This document shows, one piece after another, positions 55,923-64,000 of a stretch of DNA of 64,000 nucleotides. Positions within the stretch are counted from its first letter, which is position 1; each line of letters begins with the position of its first letter. The DNA comes from Lachancea dasiensis (Eukaryota > Ascomycota > Saccharomycetes > Saccharomycetales > Saccharomycetaceae). The DNA lies in contig LT598455.1 in assembly GCA_900074725.1 (NCBI GenBank), positions 621,802-685,801 of the forward strand. Reading direction: 5' to 3'. The position numbers were made by a program, and so were the translations under genes. The notes beneath the pieces are model-generated. The model ran no database searches, was not told the origin of the DNA, and saw only the letters and a list, made by a program, of their open reading frames with translations.

Positions 55923-57998
55923 ATGCCTCTTGGGTTGGACACTCTAGATTTTACGGTACTGTGTGGCCTGGCTTTGGCCGTGGCGGCTTATGTGGCGAAA
56001 GATAAGCTCAAGCGCGCGTTGGTTTCTGGCGAGTCTTTAGCTGTGCAGTCCGATTCGCGCGACATAGTCCAAGCACTGCATGACAATGGGAAGAACTACC
56101 TCGTCCTTTATGGCTCCCAAACGGGGACTGCCGAGGATTACGCCAAAAAATTCGCAAAGGAACTTGCGGCCAAGTTTTCGCTGAAGGTAATGTGCGCAGA
56201 CGTGGAAAGTTACGACGTTGAGGGTCTTAATAAGCTTCCTTCCGATGTAGTGGTATCCATCTTTCTCTCTACGTATGGCGAGGGTGATTTTCCGGACGGT
56301 GCCGTGCCGTTCGAGGATTACTTGGCCGGTCTCAATGAGGGAGACCTCGAAAATCTCCGCTACACCTTGTTCGGACTCGGAAACTCCACCTACGAGTTTT
56401 TCAACGGTGCCAGTAAGAAGGTCCACAAATATTTGTCAGAAGCCGGGGCCACTTTGTTGGGCAAGTACGGAGAAGCCGACGATGGTGCAGGAACTACTGA
56501 CGAAGACTATCTGGCCTGGAAGGATCCCCTGATGGATCTGCTGAAATCAGAACTCGGTCTGGACGAGCATGAGCAGAAGTTTGAACCCAACTTTGGGTAT
56601 TCGGAGTTGGGCGACTCTTCAGAAAATGCCAACACCGTTTCGCTCGGAGAACCAACCACTCAGTACTTGCCTGGTAACCAGCTAACTTTCAGTCCGGACG
56701 GAAAGCAAACGGGGCCGTTCGATTCCACGCATCCATACGTAGCACCCATAGTGGCCACTAAGGAACTGTTCAATTCTGGCGACCGTAACTGTATTCACGC
56801 CGACTTCGACGTTTCTGGATCCAATCTGAAGTATTCCACAGGTGATCACTTAGCAGTCTGGCCATCGAACTCCAACGAAAAAGTGAGCCGGTTTCTGGAC
56901 TGTTTCGGTCTTGATCCTGATATGGTATTCACTTTGAAGCCATTGGATTCAACTATCAAGCTACCGTTCCCGACACCCGTAACCGTGGGTGCAGCTGTTA
57001 GACATTACTTGGAGATTACCGGACCAATCTCTAGGCAGCTTTTCAGTTCCATAATGCAATTTGCCCCAAACGAGGAACTGAAAGAACGCCTGAAGGAGCT
57101 TTCAAGAGATAAAGACGACTTTGCGAAGGAAATTACCATAAAATATTTCAACTTGGTCGACGCTCTACTGTACTTGTCTAATGGCGCTAAGTGGGATTCT
57201 GTTCCTTGGAATTTTTTGGTTGAATCCATCCCTCATATGCAACCTCGTTACTACTCCATTTCTTCCTCTTCCTTGAGTGAGAAACAAACTATCAGCATCA
57301 CTGCTATTGTTGAGCAGATGGCCAATCCAGTATCTGACAAGGCAGAACCTGTAACTGGTGTTGCTACCAATTTACTAAGACATATTCAATTGTCGCAGAA
57401 TAAGCAAGATGTCGGTAGTTCAACCCTTCCAGTGCACTACGATCTGTCAGGTCCAAGGGGCCTTTTCAGAACCTATAGACTTCCGGTCCACGTTAGACGT
57501 TCCTCTTTTAGGTTACCTTCCAACCCTGCCACTCCGATAATCATGATAGGACCTGGAACAGGTGTCGCACCATTCCGTGGTTTCGTCCGGGATCGTGTGA
57601 AGTTTTCAGAACAACAGCCCAGCGTCTCTCTGGGAAAACATCTATTGTTTTACGGCTCAAGAGATGAGAATGACTTCTTGTATCAGGAGGAATGGCCTGA
57701 GTATAGTAAGAAGCTTGGGGGTGTGTTTGAGATGATTGTTGCTCATTCGAGGTTACCAGGCAAGCCCAAAAAATATGTTCAGGACAGACTCATCGAAAAT
57801 GAGAAGGAGGTCTTCGACTTGATCGCCATCAAGGGTGCTTTCATCTACGTCTGCGGCGATGCCAAGGGCATGGCGCAAGGTGTGCATTCCGCGCTGGTAA
57901 CCATCATCAGTAGAGGAAAGAACGTTAAGGAATCAGATGCCGCTGAAATGTTGAAATTGTTCAAATCGAGCGGTAAGTACCAAGAAGATGTCTGGTGA
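55923..57998 (+). CDS. NCP1: NADPH-cytochrome P450 reductase
   Basis: A 691-residue ER diflavin reductase, exactly the length of S. cerevisiae Ncp1 (YHR042W). It passes electrons from NADPH to P450s of ergosterol synthesis (Erg11, Erg5) and to squalene epoxidase. An N-terminal anchor (LDFTVLCGLALAVAAYVA) is followed by the flavodoxin domain with YGSQTGTAEDYAK near residue 62, the FAD domain with PRYYSISSSS near 440, and the NADPH domain with GPGTGVAPFRGF. It ends in the typical aromatic residue (EDVW). The ATG at 55923 is chosen; an upstream GTG is in frame. Confidence 0.98.
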   Translation: MPLGLDTLDFTVLCGLALAVAAYVAKDKLKRALVSGESLAVQSDSRDIVQALHDNGKNYLVLYGSQTGTAEDYAKKFAKELAAKFSLKVMCADVESYDVEGLNKLPSDVVVSIFLSTYGEGDFPDGAVPFEDYLAGLNEGDLENLRYTLFGLGNSTYEFFNGASKKVHKYLSEAGATLLGKYGEADDGAGTTDEDYLAWKDPLMDLLKSELGLDEHEQKFEPNFGYSELGDSSENANTVSLGEPTTQYLPGNQLTFSPDGKQTGPFDSTHPYVAPIVATKELFNSGDRNCIHADFDVSGSNLKYSTGDHLAVWPSNSNEKVSRFLDCFGLDPDMVFTLKPLDSTIKLPFPTPVTVGAAVRHYLEITGPISRQLFSSIMQFAPNEELKERLKELSRDKDDFAKEITIKYFNLVDALLYLSNGAKWDSVPWNFLVESIPHMQPRYYSISSSSLSEKQTISITAIVEQMANPVSDKAEPVTGVATNLLRHIQLSQNKQDVGSSTLPVHYDLSGPRGLFRTYRLPVHVRRSSFRLPSNPATPIIMIGPGTGVAPFRGFVRDRVKFSEQQPSVSLGKHLLFYGSRDENDFLYQEEWPEYSKKLGGVFEMIVAHSRLPGKPKKYVQDRLIENEKEVFDLIAIKGAFIYVCGDAKGMAQGVHSALVTIISRGKNVKESDAAEMLKLFKSSGKYQEDVW

Positions 57999-58127
57999 AA
58001 GTCACAATGTTTGTAGATATATACACTTTTATACAGTTTACTCGTTTCCAGCTAATTCTATCATGGTTAATTAAATTTCAGATATTTCCTTAAGTTATGG
58101 TGTGAGGCGCTGTCTGTTGTGGCCAGT

Positions 58128-59297
58128 ATGGGTTTGACAGTTCCTGCATTGGCTTTAAGGCGGCTTCAGACGGGAATCCCCCAATTGTTGTCAACCAGAT
58201 GTTTTAGAACCAATGGTATGGCTAGACAGTATTCTCAGCAGAGCGACACAGTTCGTCCTCGCTTAGCCAAAAGCATTAAACCTTCCTTCAATCCCACCAA
58301 AAACCTCAGGAGAGGTGTTACACCTAAAATTTCACAGCGAATGACCAACGCTCGGGCAGTCACACAATCTGATGGGTTTTTGACCACAAGGGAATGCACT
58401 ACAATCACGACCAGTGAGGCTTATGATTTGGACAAAGTAATATGTTTGCTCAACAACTCAGGCTTCCATGCAATCAGCTTGGTTCCGGAGGAGATAGTTT
58501 CATTCAGATACCTCCACAATGGCTATAGGTCCGATATCATGGTACTGGGAAATTGCGGTACAATCGTATCATGGGGTCTGGGAGAACAGGCAGCTATGGA
58601 AAGCATTCTACCATTAATCGAGGAGGCGAGAATCCACCCCTTGCCTCAAGATCGAGTAGAGAGTGAGGACCTTGATTTCATTGAGATCAAGTCTGTCGAA
58701 GACCTTGAGAAAGTTCAATATTTGACTAACAAGTCTGGTGAAGGAAGCTTCATAGACGGTGATCTGATATTTGTGAATGCTATAGATCCAGAGCTAGGCC
58801 TTCTAGATAAGGCCGCCTTCTCGAGTGGTATGTCGAGAAGCACTCGGTTGGCAATTTTAGAAGAGCTCTTGAAAGGACATATTGAAAAGACCCGGATATT
58901 CACAGAACTTTTATCGCAAGGCAAGAAACTGAATCTTACCGAGTCTGAAGTATTGAAAAGTACCGGAAGCTTATTCTTGATACGAGGTAAGTTAAATTTG
59001 TATTCGGAGCTAACTGAGACGCCTGATCTTTACTGGAGTGAACCTAGACTTGAGGGAATATACAAACAGATATCTCGAAGCCTTGATACTCAACCGCGAA
59101 TTAGCATACTGAATACGAAGTTGGATTTTGCAGCTGAGGAATCTCGGGCTTTTTTGGCGGTGCTAAACGAAAAAAAGAGCACTCATCTTGAATGGATTAT
59201 CATATATTTAATCACTATTGAAGTGTGCTTCGAATTACATCACTACTACGAGCGGTACTGGCTTGATAGGCCCAGTGAAGGGACTGCTGAACGATAG
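58128..59297 (+). CDS. MRX10: Mrx10-like mitochondrial DUF155/RMD1 family protein
   Basis: A 389-residue protein matching YDR282C (Mrx10, 414 residues), a mitochondrial member of the Rmd1/Rmd8 DUF155 family related to human RMND1 and associated with mitochondrial translation. A long basic presequence (first 80 residues) precedes DUF155, seen in RYLHNGYRSDIMVLGNCGTIVSWGLGEQ. A C-terminal membrane helix (EWIIIYLITIEVCFELHH) is present. The start is the ATG at 58128. It converges on the DOG-type gene with only 14 bases between stops. Confidence 0.9.
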   Translation: MGLTVPALALRRLQTGIPQLLSTRCFRTNGMARQYSQQSDTVRPRLAKSIKPSFNPTKNLRRGVTPKISQRMTNARAVTQSDGFLTTRECTTITTSEAYDLDKVICLLNNSGFHAISLVPEEIVSFRYLHNGYRSDIMVLGNCGTIVSWGLGEQAAMESILPLIEEARIHPLPQDRVESEDLDFIEIKSVEDLEKVQYLTNKSGEGSFIDGDLIFVNAIDPELGLLDKAAFSSGMSRSTRLAILEELLKGHIEKTRIFTELLSQGKKLNLTESEVLKSTGSLFLIRGKLNLYSELTETPDLYWSEPRLEGIYKQISRSLDTQPRISILNTKLDFAAEESRAFLAVLNEKKSTHLEWIIIYLITIEVCFELHHYYERYWLDRPSEGTAER

Positions 59298-59311
59298 GCA
59301 GCGTGCGATGC

Positions 59312-60052
59312 TCATCGGGAAACGCAGTTCGTTACCTCTAATTTTATTCTTTGCCGGGTGTTCTCCAGCACCTTGATTCCCGAAAGGTCTGGGACCACGT
59401 AGTCTGCACCTGCTGCCCATAGAATCTCTTTCGGGTACGAAGAGGTGATACCCACTACTATGGCCCCGATTTTCTTGCCCGCCTGGATGCCTACGGGGGC
59501 ATCTTCGAAAACAACGTTGCGAACAGCTTTTGAGTCCTTACACCAAACTTCACTGAGTCTTTGCGATGCCATGGCATAACCCTGAGGATCAGGCTTACCT
59601 CTGGTCACGTCAAAACCTGTGATGAAGACTTTTGGCGGCCCAATGTCACGCAAAATTCCATCGAACCATGTACGAGCGATATGCGCCCCGGATGTGACAA
59701 TTGCCCAGTTGCGCTCGGAAAAGGTCCCTTCTGTAGGATTGTCCAAAGAGCTCAACAATTGTGAGGCCCCTGGTATTAAACTGACCGACTCCGGATAGTC
59801 TCTTCCAATCGCGAGCTCGATCTCCTCAACTGCGCTGTCAAGTTTGTCGTTCAACTGAGGGAAAAACCTTTTTATAACTTCCTCGGTCCGCGTACCGTGT
59901 GAATGCCGGAACAATTCTTCCGGATCCACGCCATGCTTTAAACAAAGCGCCGTCCAGGCTTTCTCTACAGCTTCGGTTGTCTTTATGATTGTACCATCCA
60001 GATCGAACAAACAAAAGTCCACCTCGATGAGGTTTCGGCTTTTCACTGTCAT
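59312..60052 (-). CDS. DOG1: HAD-family sugar-phosphate phosphatase (DOG1/DOG2-like)
   Basis: A 246-residue HAD hydrolase of the DOG/GPP group, which removes phosphate from 2-deoxyglucose 6-phosphate and related sugar phosphates. Motif I FDLDGTI supplies Asp17 and Asp19, motif II VTSGAH the Ser, motif III RGKPDPQG the Lys, and motif IV VFEDAPVGIQAG the acidic pair. The S. cerevisiae tandem duplicates DOG2 and DOG1 (YHR043C, YHR044C, 246 residues) occupy the same place next to NCP1, and here there is one copy. A GPP-type glycerol phosphatase would be the alternative, but synteny favours DOG. Confidence 0.9.
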   Translation of the reverse strand: MTVKSRNLIEVDFCLFDLDGTIIKTTEAVEKAWTALCLKHGVDPEELFRHSHGTRTEEVIKRFFPQLNDKLDSAVEEIELAIGRDYPESVSLIPGASQLLSSLDNPTEGTFSERNWAIVTSGAHIARTWFDGILRDIGPPKVFITGFDVTRGKPDPQGYAMASQRLSEVWCKDSKAVRNVVFEDAPVGIQAGKKIGAIVVGITSSYPKEILWAAGADYVVPDLSGIKVLENTRQRIKLEVTNCVSR

Positions 60053-60781
60053 TTATGAACTTCGACTACAGAAACGTAGTTGCTAACTCTGAGATGTCTG
60101 TATATCTTCTTATGTTAAAAGTATACTGAAACTTGAGCTATCAGCATATTAGGGGGCGTTCAATGCTCACCGATCGTAACTTAAAGCCAAGTAATGATCA
60201 CGCACTCTCACGCACTCTCACATAAAATGATATACTGGAAATGGAAACTGCCGATGTTAATAATCGTTTCGTGATGACCATCCATGGGGCTTGTCTTCAA
60301 AGTGTGAAAACAGATTGTGTACTCATGGAACGCTCATAATAAGCTAGGGAACTAGTATCTAAATCACACACCTTTATACAAGCTTTCTTCATTGCATGGC
60401 TTACTTATTTCTATGGTGAGACCTAGTGAGATTAGATTACGCCCTTGCGAAAGTTGTTTGAAGTGTATATATAAAAAGAAGTAATGTCCGCTGTATGCCA
60501 AGCTACAATTACAGTTGTCATTAGGCCGGACCTTTCATTGTATCCTCTGTTCCTGTTGAGAACAACCCTTCGTCTTTTTACTGTGGTACCGTTCCCCTGT
60601 TGACTATTTTTGATCAAACATCCGCTTGGGCCAATTATGAGCCGGACTCGTATCGAAAATATCAATTGAAGTCAAGAAGCACGTCGGCCTGGCGGACTCC
60701 TATATGGCTGACTTGCTGGCTATTCACCATGCTAAAGTATCAAAATGCACACACTATTTACACAACAAGCAACCGTCTGTT
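60053..60781. other. Intergenic region DOG-type gene / RRP45
   Basis: 729 bases holding the promoter of the phosphatase gene and the RRP45 3' end. A 10-base tandem duplication CACGCACTCT (about 60199-60218) is present. YDR281C (PHM6), which lies here between the S. cerevisiae homologues, has no counterpart. Confidence 0.5.
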
Positions 60782-61699
60782 CTAAGAGACCCTAGCGTTC
60801 TCGGAGCTGAGCATCGCGGCAAACTGGTTTCTCGAATCGGCGTCTCTTTTCAGCTCGGAGGTAATCTGATCTGTCAGCGTTTCTGTTATCTTGTAGGCCT
60901 TGTGGCAGCAGTCCATTAGCATCAGAGCATCCATGGGCAGCCCGCCCGCCTTAGACACCTGAACAACTTCCCGATTCTTGTTAAGGGTCACTGTCAGCGT
61001 CCCATCTCTGAGTAGCTCCTCTTTGAGCGTAGCGTCTATCAAGCATATCTCATTATTCAAATCCCCCTTGATGTTCTCTTCTGCATCTTCTGGATTGAAG
61101 AATGAAAACGTAACACATATTGGAATATGCAAAACACCCAGCGGTACTGGCTCTCGCTCGTCTAACGAATGAACGGTAATTTGCTCACCGGCAACCGTAA
61201 CGTCAGGCTTGCGGAAATGCAGAAGCCCGCACATGACAGCTATGCAGCTAACATCGATAAATCCACCGTCACAGTTCAGAAAGTGTACGTCTGCTCTCAC
61301 AGCCCAACACTTGCTGCCTGCCACAATGCACAGCCCTTCCACATCCAAAGCACCCGATCTTCTGACAGCTTTTTCGATAATCCTTGAGCACAAGACCTCG
61401 TCTTCACCGGTGTTATTGCCGTTCTCAAATTGTGGACCAGCCATGGGCGAGCTTTCGGTAGATATGTAAAAAAGTCCCTCAAATGGCCGATCTTCGTATG
61501 GTTGTGCTATGCTACAGCTGATTCGGCAATGTACTTTGGTTCTACCCACTGTCACAGTCACGTCTCCGAAGTCCTTGCCAAATTCGATGCCCACATCTCT
61601 GAATTCTTCAAATCCTCTCGAATCGAAACGGAATCCTTGTTTCAAGGAATCGATCAAGAATTTGGCCTCTGAACTTGAAATGTCGATGTCTTTGGCCAT
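60782..61699 (-). CDS. RRP45: Rrp45, exosome core RNase PH-like subunit
   Basis: A 305-residue RNase PH-fold subunit of the exosome ring, the same length as S. cerevisiae Rrp45 (YDR280W). It is structural rather than catalytic in eukaryotes and acts in 3' processing and decay of rRNA, snoRNA and mRNA in nucleus and cytoplasm. Very conserved blocks include HCRISCSIAQPYEDRPFEG, RSGALDVEGLCIVAGSKCW and EREPVPLGVLHIPICVTFSF. Upstream there are CTCATC half-PAC sequences (near 61821 and 61848) but no exact PAC. It is tandem to RNH202. Confidence 0.98.
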   Translation of the reverse strand: MAKDIDISSSEAKFLIDSLKQGFRFDSRGFEEFRDVGIEFGKDFGDVTVTVGRTKVHCRISCSIAQPYEDRPFEGLFYISTESSPMAGPQFENGNNTGEDEVLCSRIIEKAVRRSGALDVEGLCIVAGSKCWAVRADVHFLNCDGGFIDVSCIAVMCGLLHFRKPDVTVAGEQITVHSLDEREPVPLGVLHIPICVTFSFFNPEDAEENIKGDLNNEICLIDATLKEELLRDGTLTVTLNKNREVVQVSKAGGLPMDALMLMDCCHKAYKITETLTDQITSELKRDADSRNQFAAMLSSENARVS

Positions 61700-61885
61700 T
61701 TAATGTCGAACAGTTGATAGGGATCGATGTTCCCTGTGCTTGCTTTCCAATGAATGCCCAGTCCAGTAGTATCTTGTACTAAATTTTGATGTTTCGTGTA
61801 GCATGATGTATAAACTGCTACTCATCCAACCATCAAGGTAGAACTGGCTCATCTACCCTCCCCCTGGCTGTCCATAAACCTTAAT

Positions 61886-62911
61886 TCACATCCGAGCCCT
61901 TCTTTTTTTGAAAAATCCATCGATCGCGCCTTTCCCAGCGTTCACTTTCTTGGTCTTCACCACTTTGGTGACCTTCTTCGCCGGCGTTTTTCCTGACGCC
62001 CCATTCGCAGTGCTGATACCAACCTTCATTGCTGCATCGATTAACAATTCTTGCTCCTTTTGACGAGCAGCCGTTTGTACCTGGTGATTTGTAAATTGTT
62101 GGAAAGACTTCGAAATGTTCAAATCCTCCCCATCGTACTGGATCAAATTCTGGTACGCTGGCTGCGGTATCAATGAGATAAGGAGGTTGCAGGCATAGAC
62201 GACCTTAGCATGTTCCAAAAGGTCATCAGGAAGATGGCGGGGTAAAGGAATACTGGGCGGAAACGACTGAGTAATTTTTTCAACTTTGCCTATCAACCAT
62301 TTTGTAACTTTGGCAGGCGTCACCTTGTGGTAGATATCGCCAGCTTCCTCAATGGACTCTCCCAGTTTTTCAAGGCAATTTTCCAGCAAGTCCAAGGGCA
62401 CGAGGGACCAGTTAGCGTGGTGCTTCTCGACCAGATTTTCCAGAAAATCGCGAGTCATCAGATAGCGCTTTTCCTGCATCATTGTCGTTGCAGATGGGTC
62501 AATCTGTTGATACTCATTCTCATTCTTGCATTGAAACTTCAAGAACAGCGCTCCGCAAAGACTGAAACACAGGTCGTACTTGGTGGAAAATTCATAGGAT
62601 CCGCTGCTGCGTAGCCATCCATCTTGAGGTTGTTCACTGTTGGTCAAAATCGCTGATTTTATGGGCTCGGACTGTGCTGTATAGTAGTATTTATCACTTG
62701 CGCTGTCACGGGCTCTGTGATACTCGCATCCTTGGCTGAATGCTTTTGTCTTCACCTGGTATGCCGCTCCATCCTGGATGAACACTTTGACAGGTTTCTT
62801 GCTCGAAATGTTGGAGGGATTCGGTAGTTCGAATATTTTAAGATCTTGACTCTTTAATACAGATCTTGGCAAAGCTATGATACGTTCTGGTAGGGGCCTA
62901 CTAGTAGCCAT
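61886..62911 (-). CDS. RNH202: RNase H2 subunit B
   Basis: A 341-residue non-catalytic subunit of RNase H2, which removes ribonucleotides from DNA and RNA in hybrids. The N-terminal triple-barrel part contains RIIALPRSV and DGAAYQVKTKAFSQG. The middle is helical (RYLMTRDFLENLVEKH). The C-terminus ends in a basic tail with AIDGFFKKRR, resembling a degenerate PCNA-interacting motif, as in orthologues. S. cerevisiae Rnh202 (YDR279W) is 350 residues. It is divergent from the YHR045W-like gene. Confidence 0.94.
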   Translation of the reverse strand: MATSRPLPERIIALPRSVLKSQDLKIFELPNPSNISSKKPVKVFIQDGAAYQVKTKAFSQGCEYHRARDSASDKYYYTAQSEPIKSAILTNSEQPQDGWLRSSGSYEFSTKYDLCFSLCGALFLKFQCKNENEYQQIDPSATTMMQEKRYLMTRDFLENLVEKHHANWSLVPLDLLENCLEKLGESIEEAGDIYHKVTPAKVTKWLIGKVEKITQSFPPSIPLPRHLPDDLLEHAKVVYACNLLISLIPQPAYQNLIQYDGEDLNISKSFQQFTNHQVQTAARQKEQELLIDAAMKVGISTANGASGKTPAKKVTKVVKTKKVNAGKGAIDGFFKKRRARM

Positions 62912-63244
62912 TGTCTCTTAGGTCCAGCAATTTTACTGAGTTTCTGGCGTTCTATAACGAATATATTGAAGTTATTTAGCGAACGAATTCCGTACATTAG
63001 CCCAAAATAAGAAGGCCGCCTTTGAGGACTGGCTTCCTACTCATTCAGGCACCTTCGACAGTTCCAAGCATTTCTCCTAAAGAACTTCGAGTTTTCCTCG
63101 AGTAGAGTGTGTGTGTGCTTCTTTTGTCAATTACATCGTTCTTTGAGCTGTCGTTTAAACTGAAGTGCCCAGAAGTCACAAAAAGTGCTAGTAGCACTAA
63201 GGAGACCCGTCTTAATTGTTTCTACTGAAGTTGTTCCAAATATA
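62912..63244. other. Divergent promoter region RNH202 / YHR045W-like gene
   Basis: 333 bases with a short (GT)n run at about 63107-63117. No other feature is recognised. Confidence 0.5.
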
Positions 63245-64000
63245 ATGTTTCAGCTTGATATTCGACTGATGTGCACGCTGCTGGCAATTTTGATCGCATC
63301 AGCGGTCGTTGTTACCAAGATAATAGTGGAAACCAAGAGAGACCTGCATCCAATTGCCTTGAGCCAGCAGTCTAACATTGGACCCACGCGCAAAGAAAAT
63401 GAAACGGCGATATATCGAAACTTCACTATTCCTCCGGGATTTCCTTTAACCACTGGGATGAGTCTCAGCATGGGCTATAAATTCCGAAACGGAAACTTTG
63501 GCGACATTTGGTCAAGTATAATGGCAATAGCCAGGCATAATTATATTGAACTGAATGATCAACGGTATAGCTTGAGCTTGGTCAATGCAAATGCCAAAAA
63601 TCTGTGTCAAAAATGGAAGACGGGCACAAAACCCTGCCATTTGGGTATTGCCAGTCCAATTGACGAGCTTCCAGGATTCGTATTAGCTATCACAGGTTTC
63701 ATGGGCTCCCTTCAGGACCTAGTCCCAGTTTTTCTAACCTCTGTACCACGATCAAAGCCAGATTTGGACATCTTGGCAATCGACTCTTGGGAAACTTTCC
63801 ATAAAATGAATGGTAGCCAGTCTTGGTACAAATTGGTCTTGGTCTGTGACAGCACGAAAGGTGAGCCTCCCCACGAAATTCCTTCCAACATTGTGACTTG
63901 GGATGCCTTGGCCTTGAACTTCGAACCAACCCCAGATCGAGAGGTTTCCCGATTTGATTACAAACCCCCCAGCGACAATCATCACGACTCCAAGTTAATT
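63245..64000 (+). CDS. YHR045W-like membrane protein, 5' part
   Basis: A frame opens at ATG 63245 and runs off the right edge after 252 codons. The N-terminus has a single hydrophobic helix (residues 9-25, MCTLLAILIASAVVVTK), so the protein is probably a type II ER or secretory membrane protein. Glycosylation sequons are present (NET, NFT, NGS). A globular segment follows (SMGYKFRNGNFGDIWSSIMA). Synteny with NCP1, the DOG-type gene and inositol monophosphatase points to YHR045W (560 residues, unknown function, ER). The sequence identity is inferred mainly from position. Confidence 0.7.
   Translation, partial: MFQLDIRLMCTLLAILIASAVVVTKIIVETKRDLHPIALSQQSNIGPTRKENETAIYRNFTIPPGFPLTTGMSLSMGYKFRNGNFGDIWSSIMAIARHNYIELNDQRYSLSLVNANAKNLCQKWKTGTKPCHLGIASPIDELPGFVLAITGFMGSLQDLVPVFLTSVPRSKPDLDILAIDSWETFHKMNGSQSWYKLVLVCDSTKGEPPHEIPSNIVTWDALALNFEPTPDREVSRFDYKPPSDNHHDSKLI

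Overview
The window is 64 kb of nuclear DNA from a budding yeast of the family Saccharomycetaceae. Every long reading frame I recognise matches a Saccharomyces cerevisiae protein, the genes are compact and mostly intronless, and the few introns have short first exons with TACTAAC-like branch points. The gene order is the strongest clue. Homologues of two S. cerevisiae blocks, chromosome IV (YDR279W to YDR299W) and chromosome VIII (YHR032W to YHR045W), alternate along this single segment. That is what is expected of a lineage that left before the whole-genome duplication (Lachancea, Torulaspora, Zygosaccharomyces or Kluyveromyces type). I lean towards Lachancea, but the sequence alone does not settle the genus. 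S. cerevisiae names are used as orthology labels from remembered protein sequence and synteny; no search was run.

Layout. 1-3.2 kb: the tail of an unidentified gene, an odd 1.3 kb gap with a possible small spliced frame, then a MATE exporter (ERC1-like). 3.2-8.7 kb: BFR2 (with a PAC/RRPE ribosome-biogenesis promoter), ATP5, SUR2 and MHR1. 9-18.5 kb: NEL1, HDA2, a class I glutamine amidotransferase (YLR126C-like), BRL1 and DPL1. 18.5-20.5 kb: a 2 kb gap that carries a textbook Put3 site for PUT2. 20.5-32.7 kb: PUT2, SSD1, RRF1, MSC7, VMA10 (split after its ATG) and BCD1. 32.8-35.7 kb: an extra, divergent OLE1-type desaturase, then a long gap with two strong hairpins. 35.7-47.9 kb: SRP101, HRQ1, RTT103, SRB2/MED20 (spliced) and GCN2. 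48.6-58 kb: DPP1, ZIP1 (apparently spliced, with a URS1 box at its ATG), a glutaredoxin-like gene, tRNA-Gln(UUG), an inositol monophosphatase, NSE3 and NCP1. 58-64 kb: MRX10, a DOG-type phosphatase, RRP45, RNH202 and the 5' part of a YHR045W-like gene.

This is ordinary housekeeping DNA with no operons, mobile elements, CRISPR or recognised viral fossils. Functional links are by pathway rather than by neighbourhood. SUR2 and DPL1 act in sphingoid-base metabolism, DPP1 on related lipid phosphates, NCP1 feeds electrons to sterol P450s, and the extra desaturase is also a lipid enzyme. BFR2, BCD1 and RRP45 serve ribosome and RNA maturation. ATP5, MHR1, RRF1, PUT2 and MRX10 are mitochondrial.

The observations most worth following are the desaturase paralogue with a changed metal-site residue, the probable meiotic intron in ZIP1, the double hairpin at 35.07-35.19 kb, and the possible small spliced frame at 0.3-0.75 kb. 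Several convenient upstream starts are GTG or TTG and were moved to the first sensible ATG.
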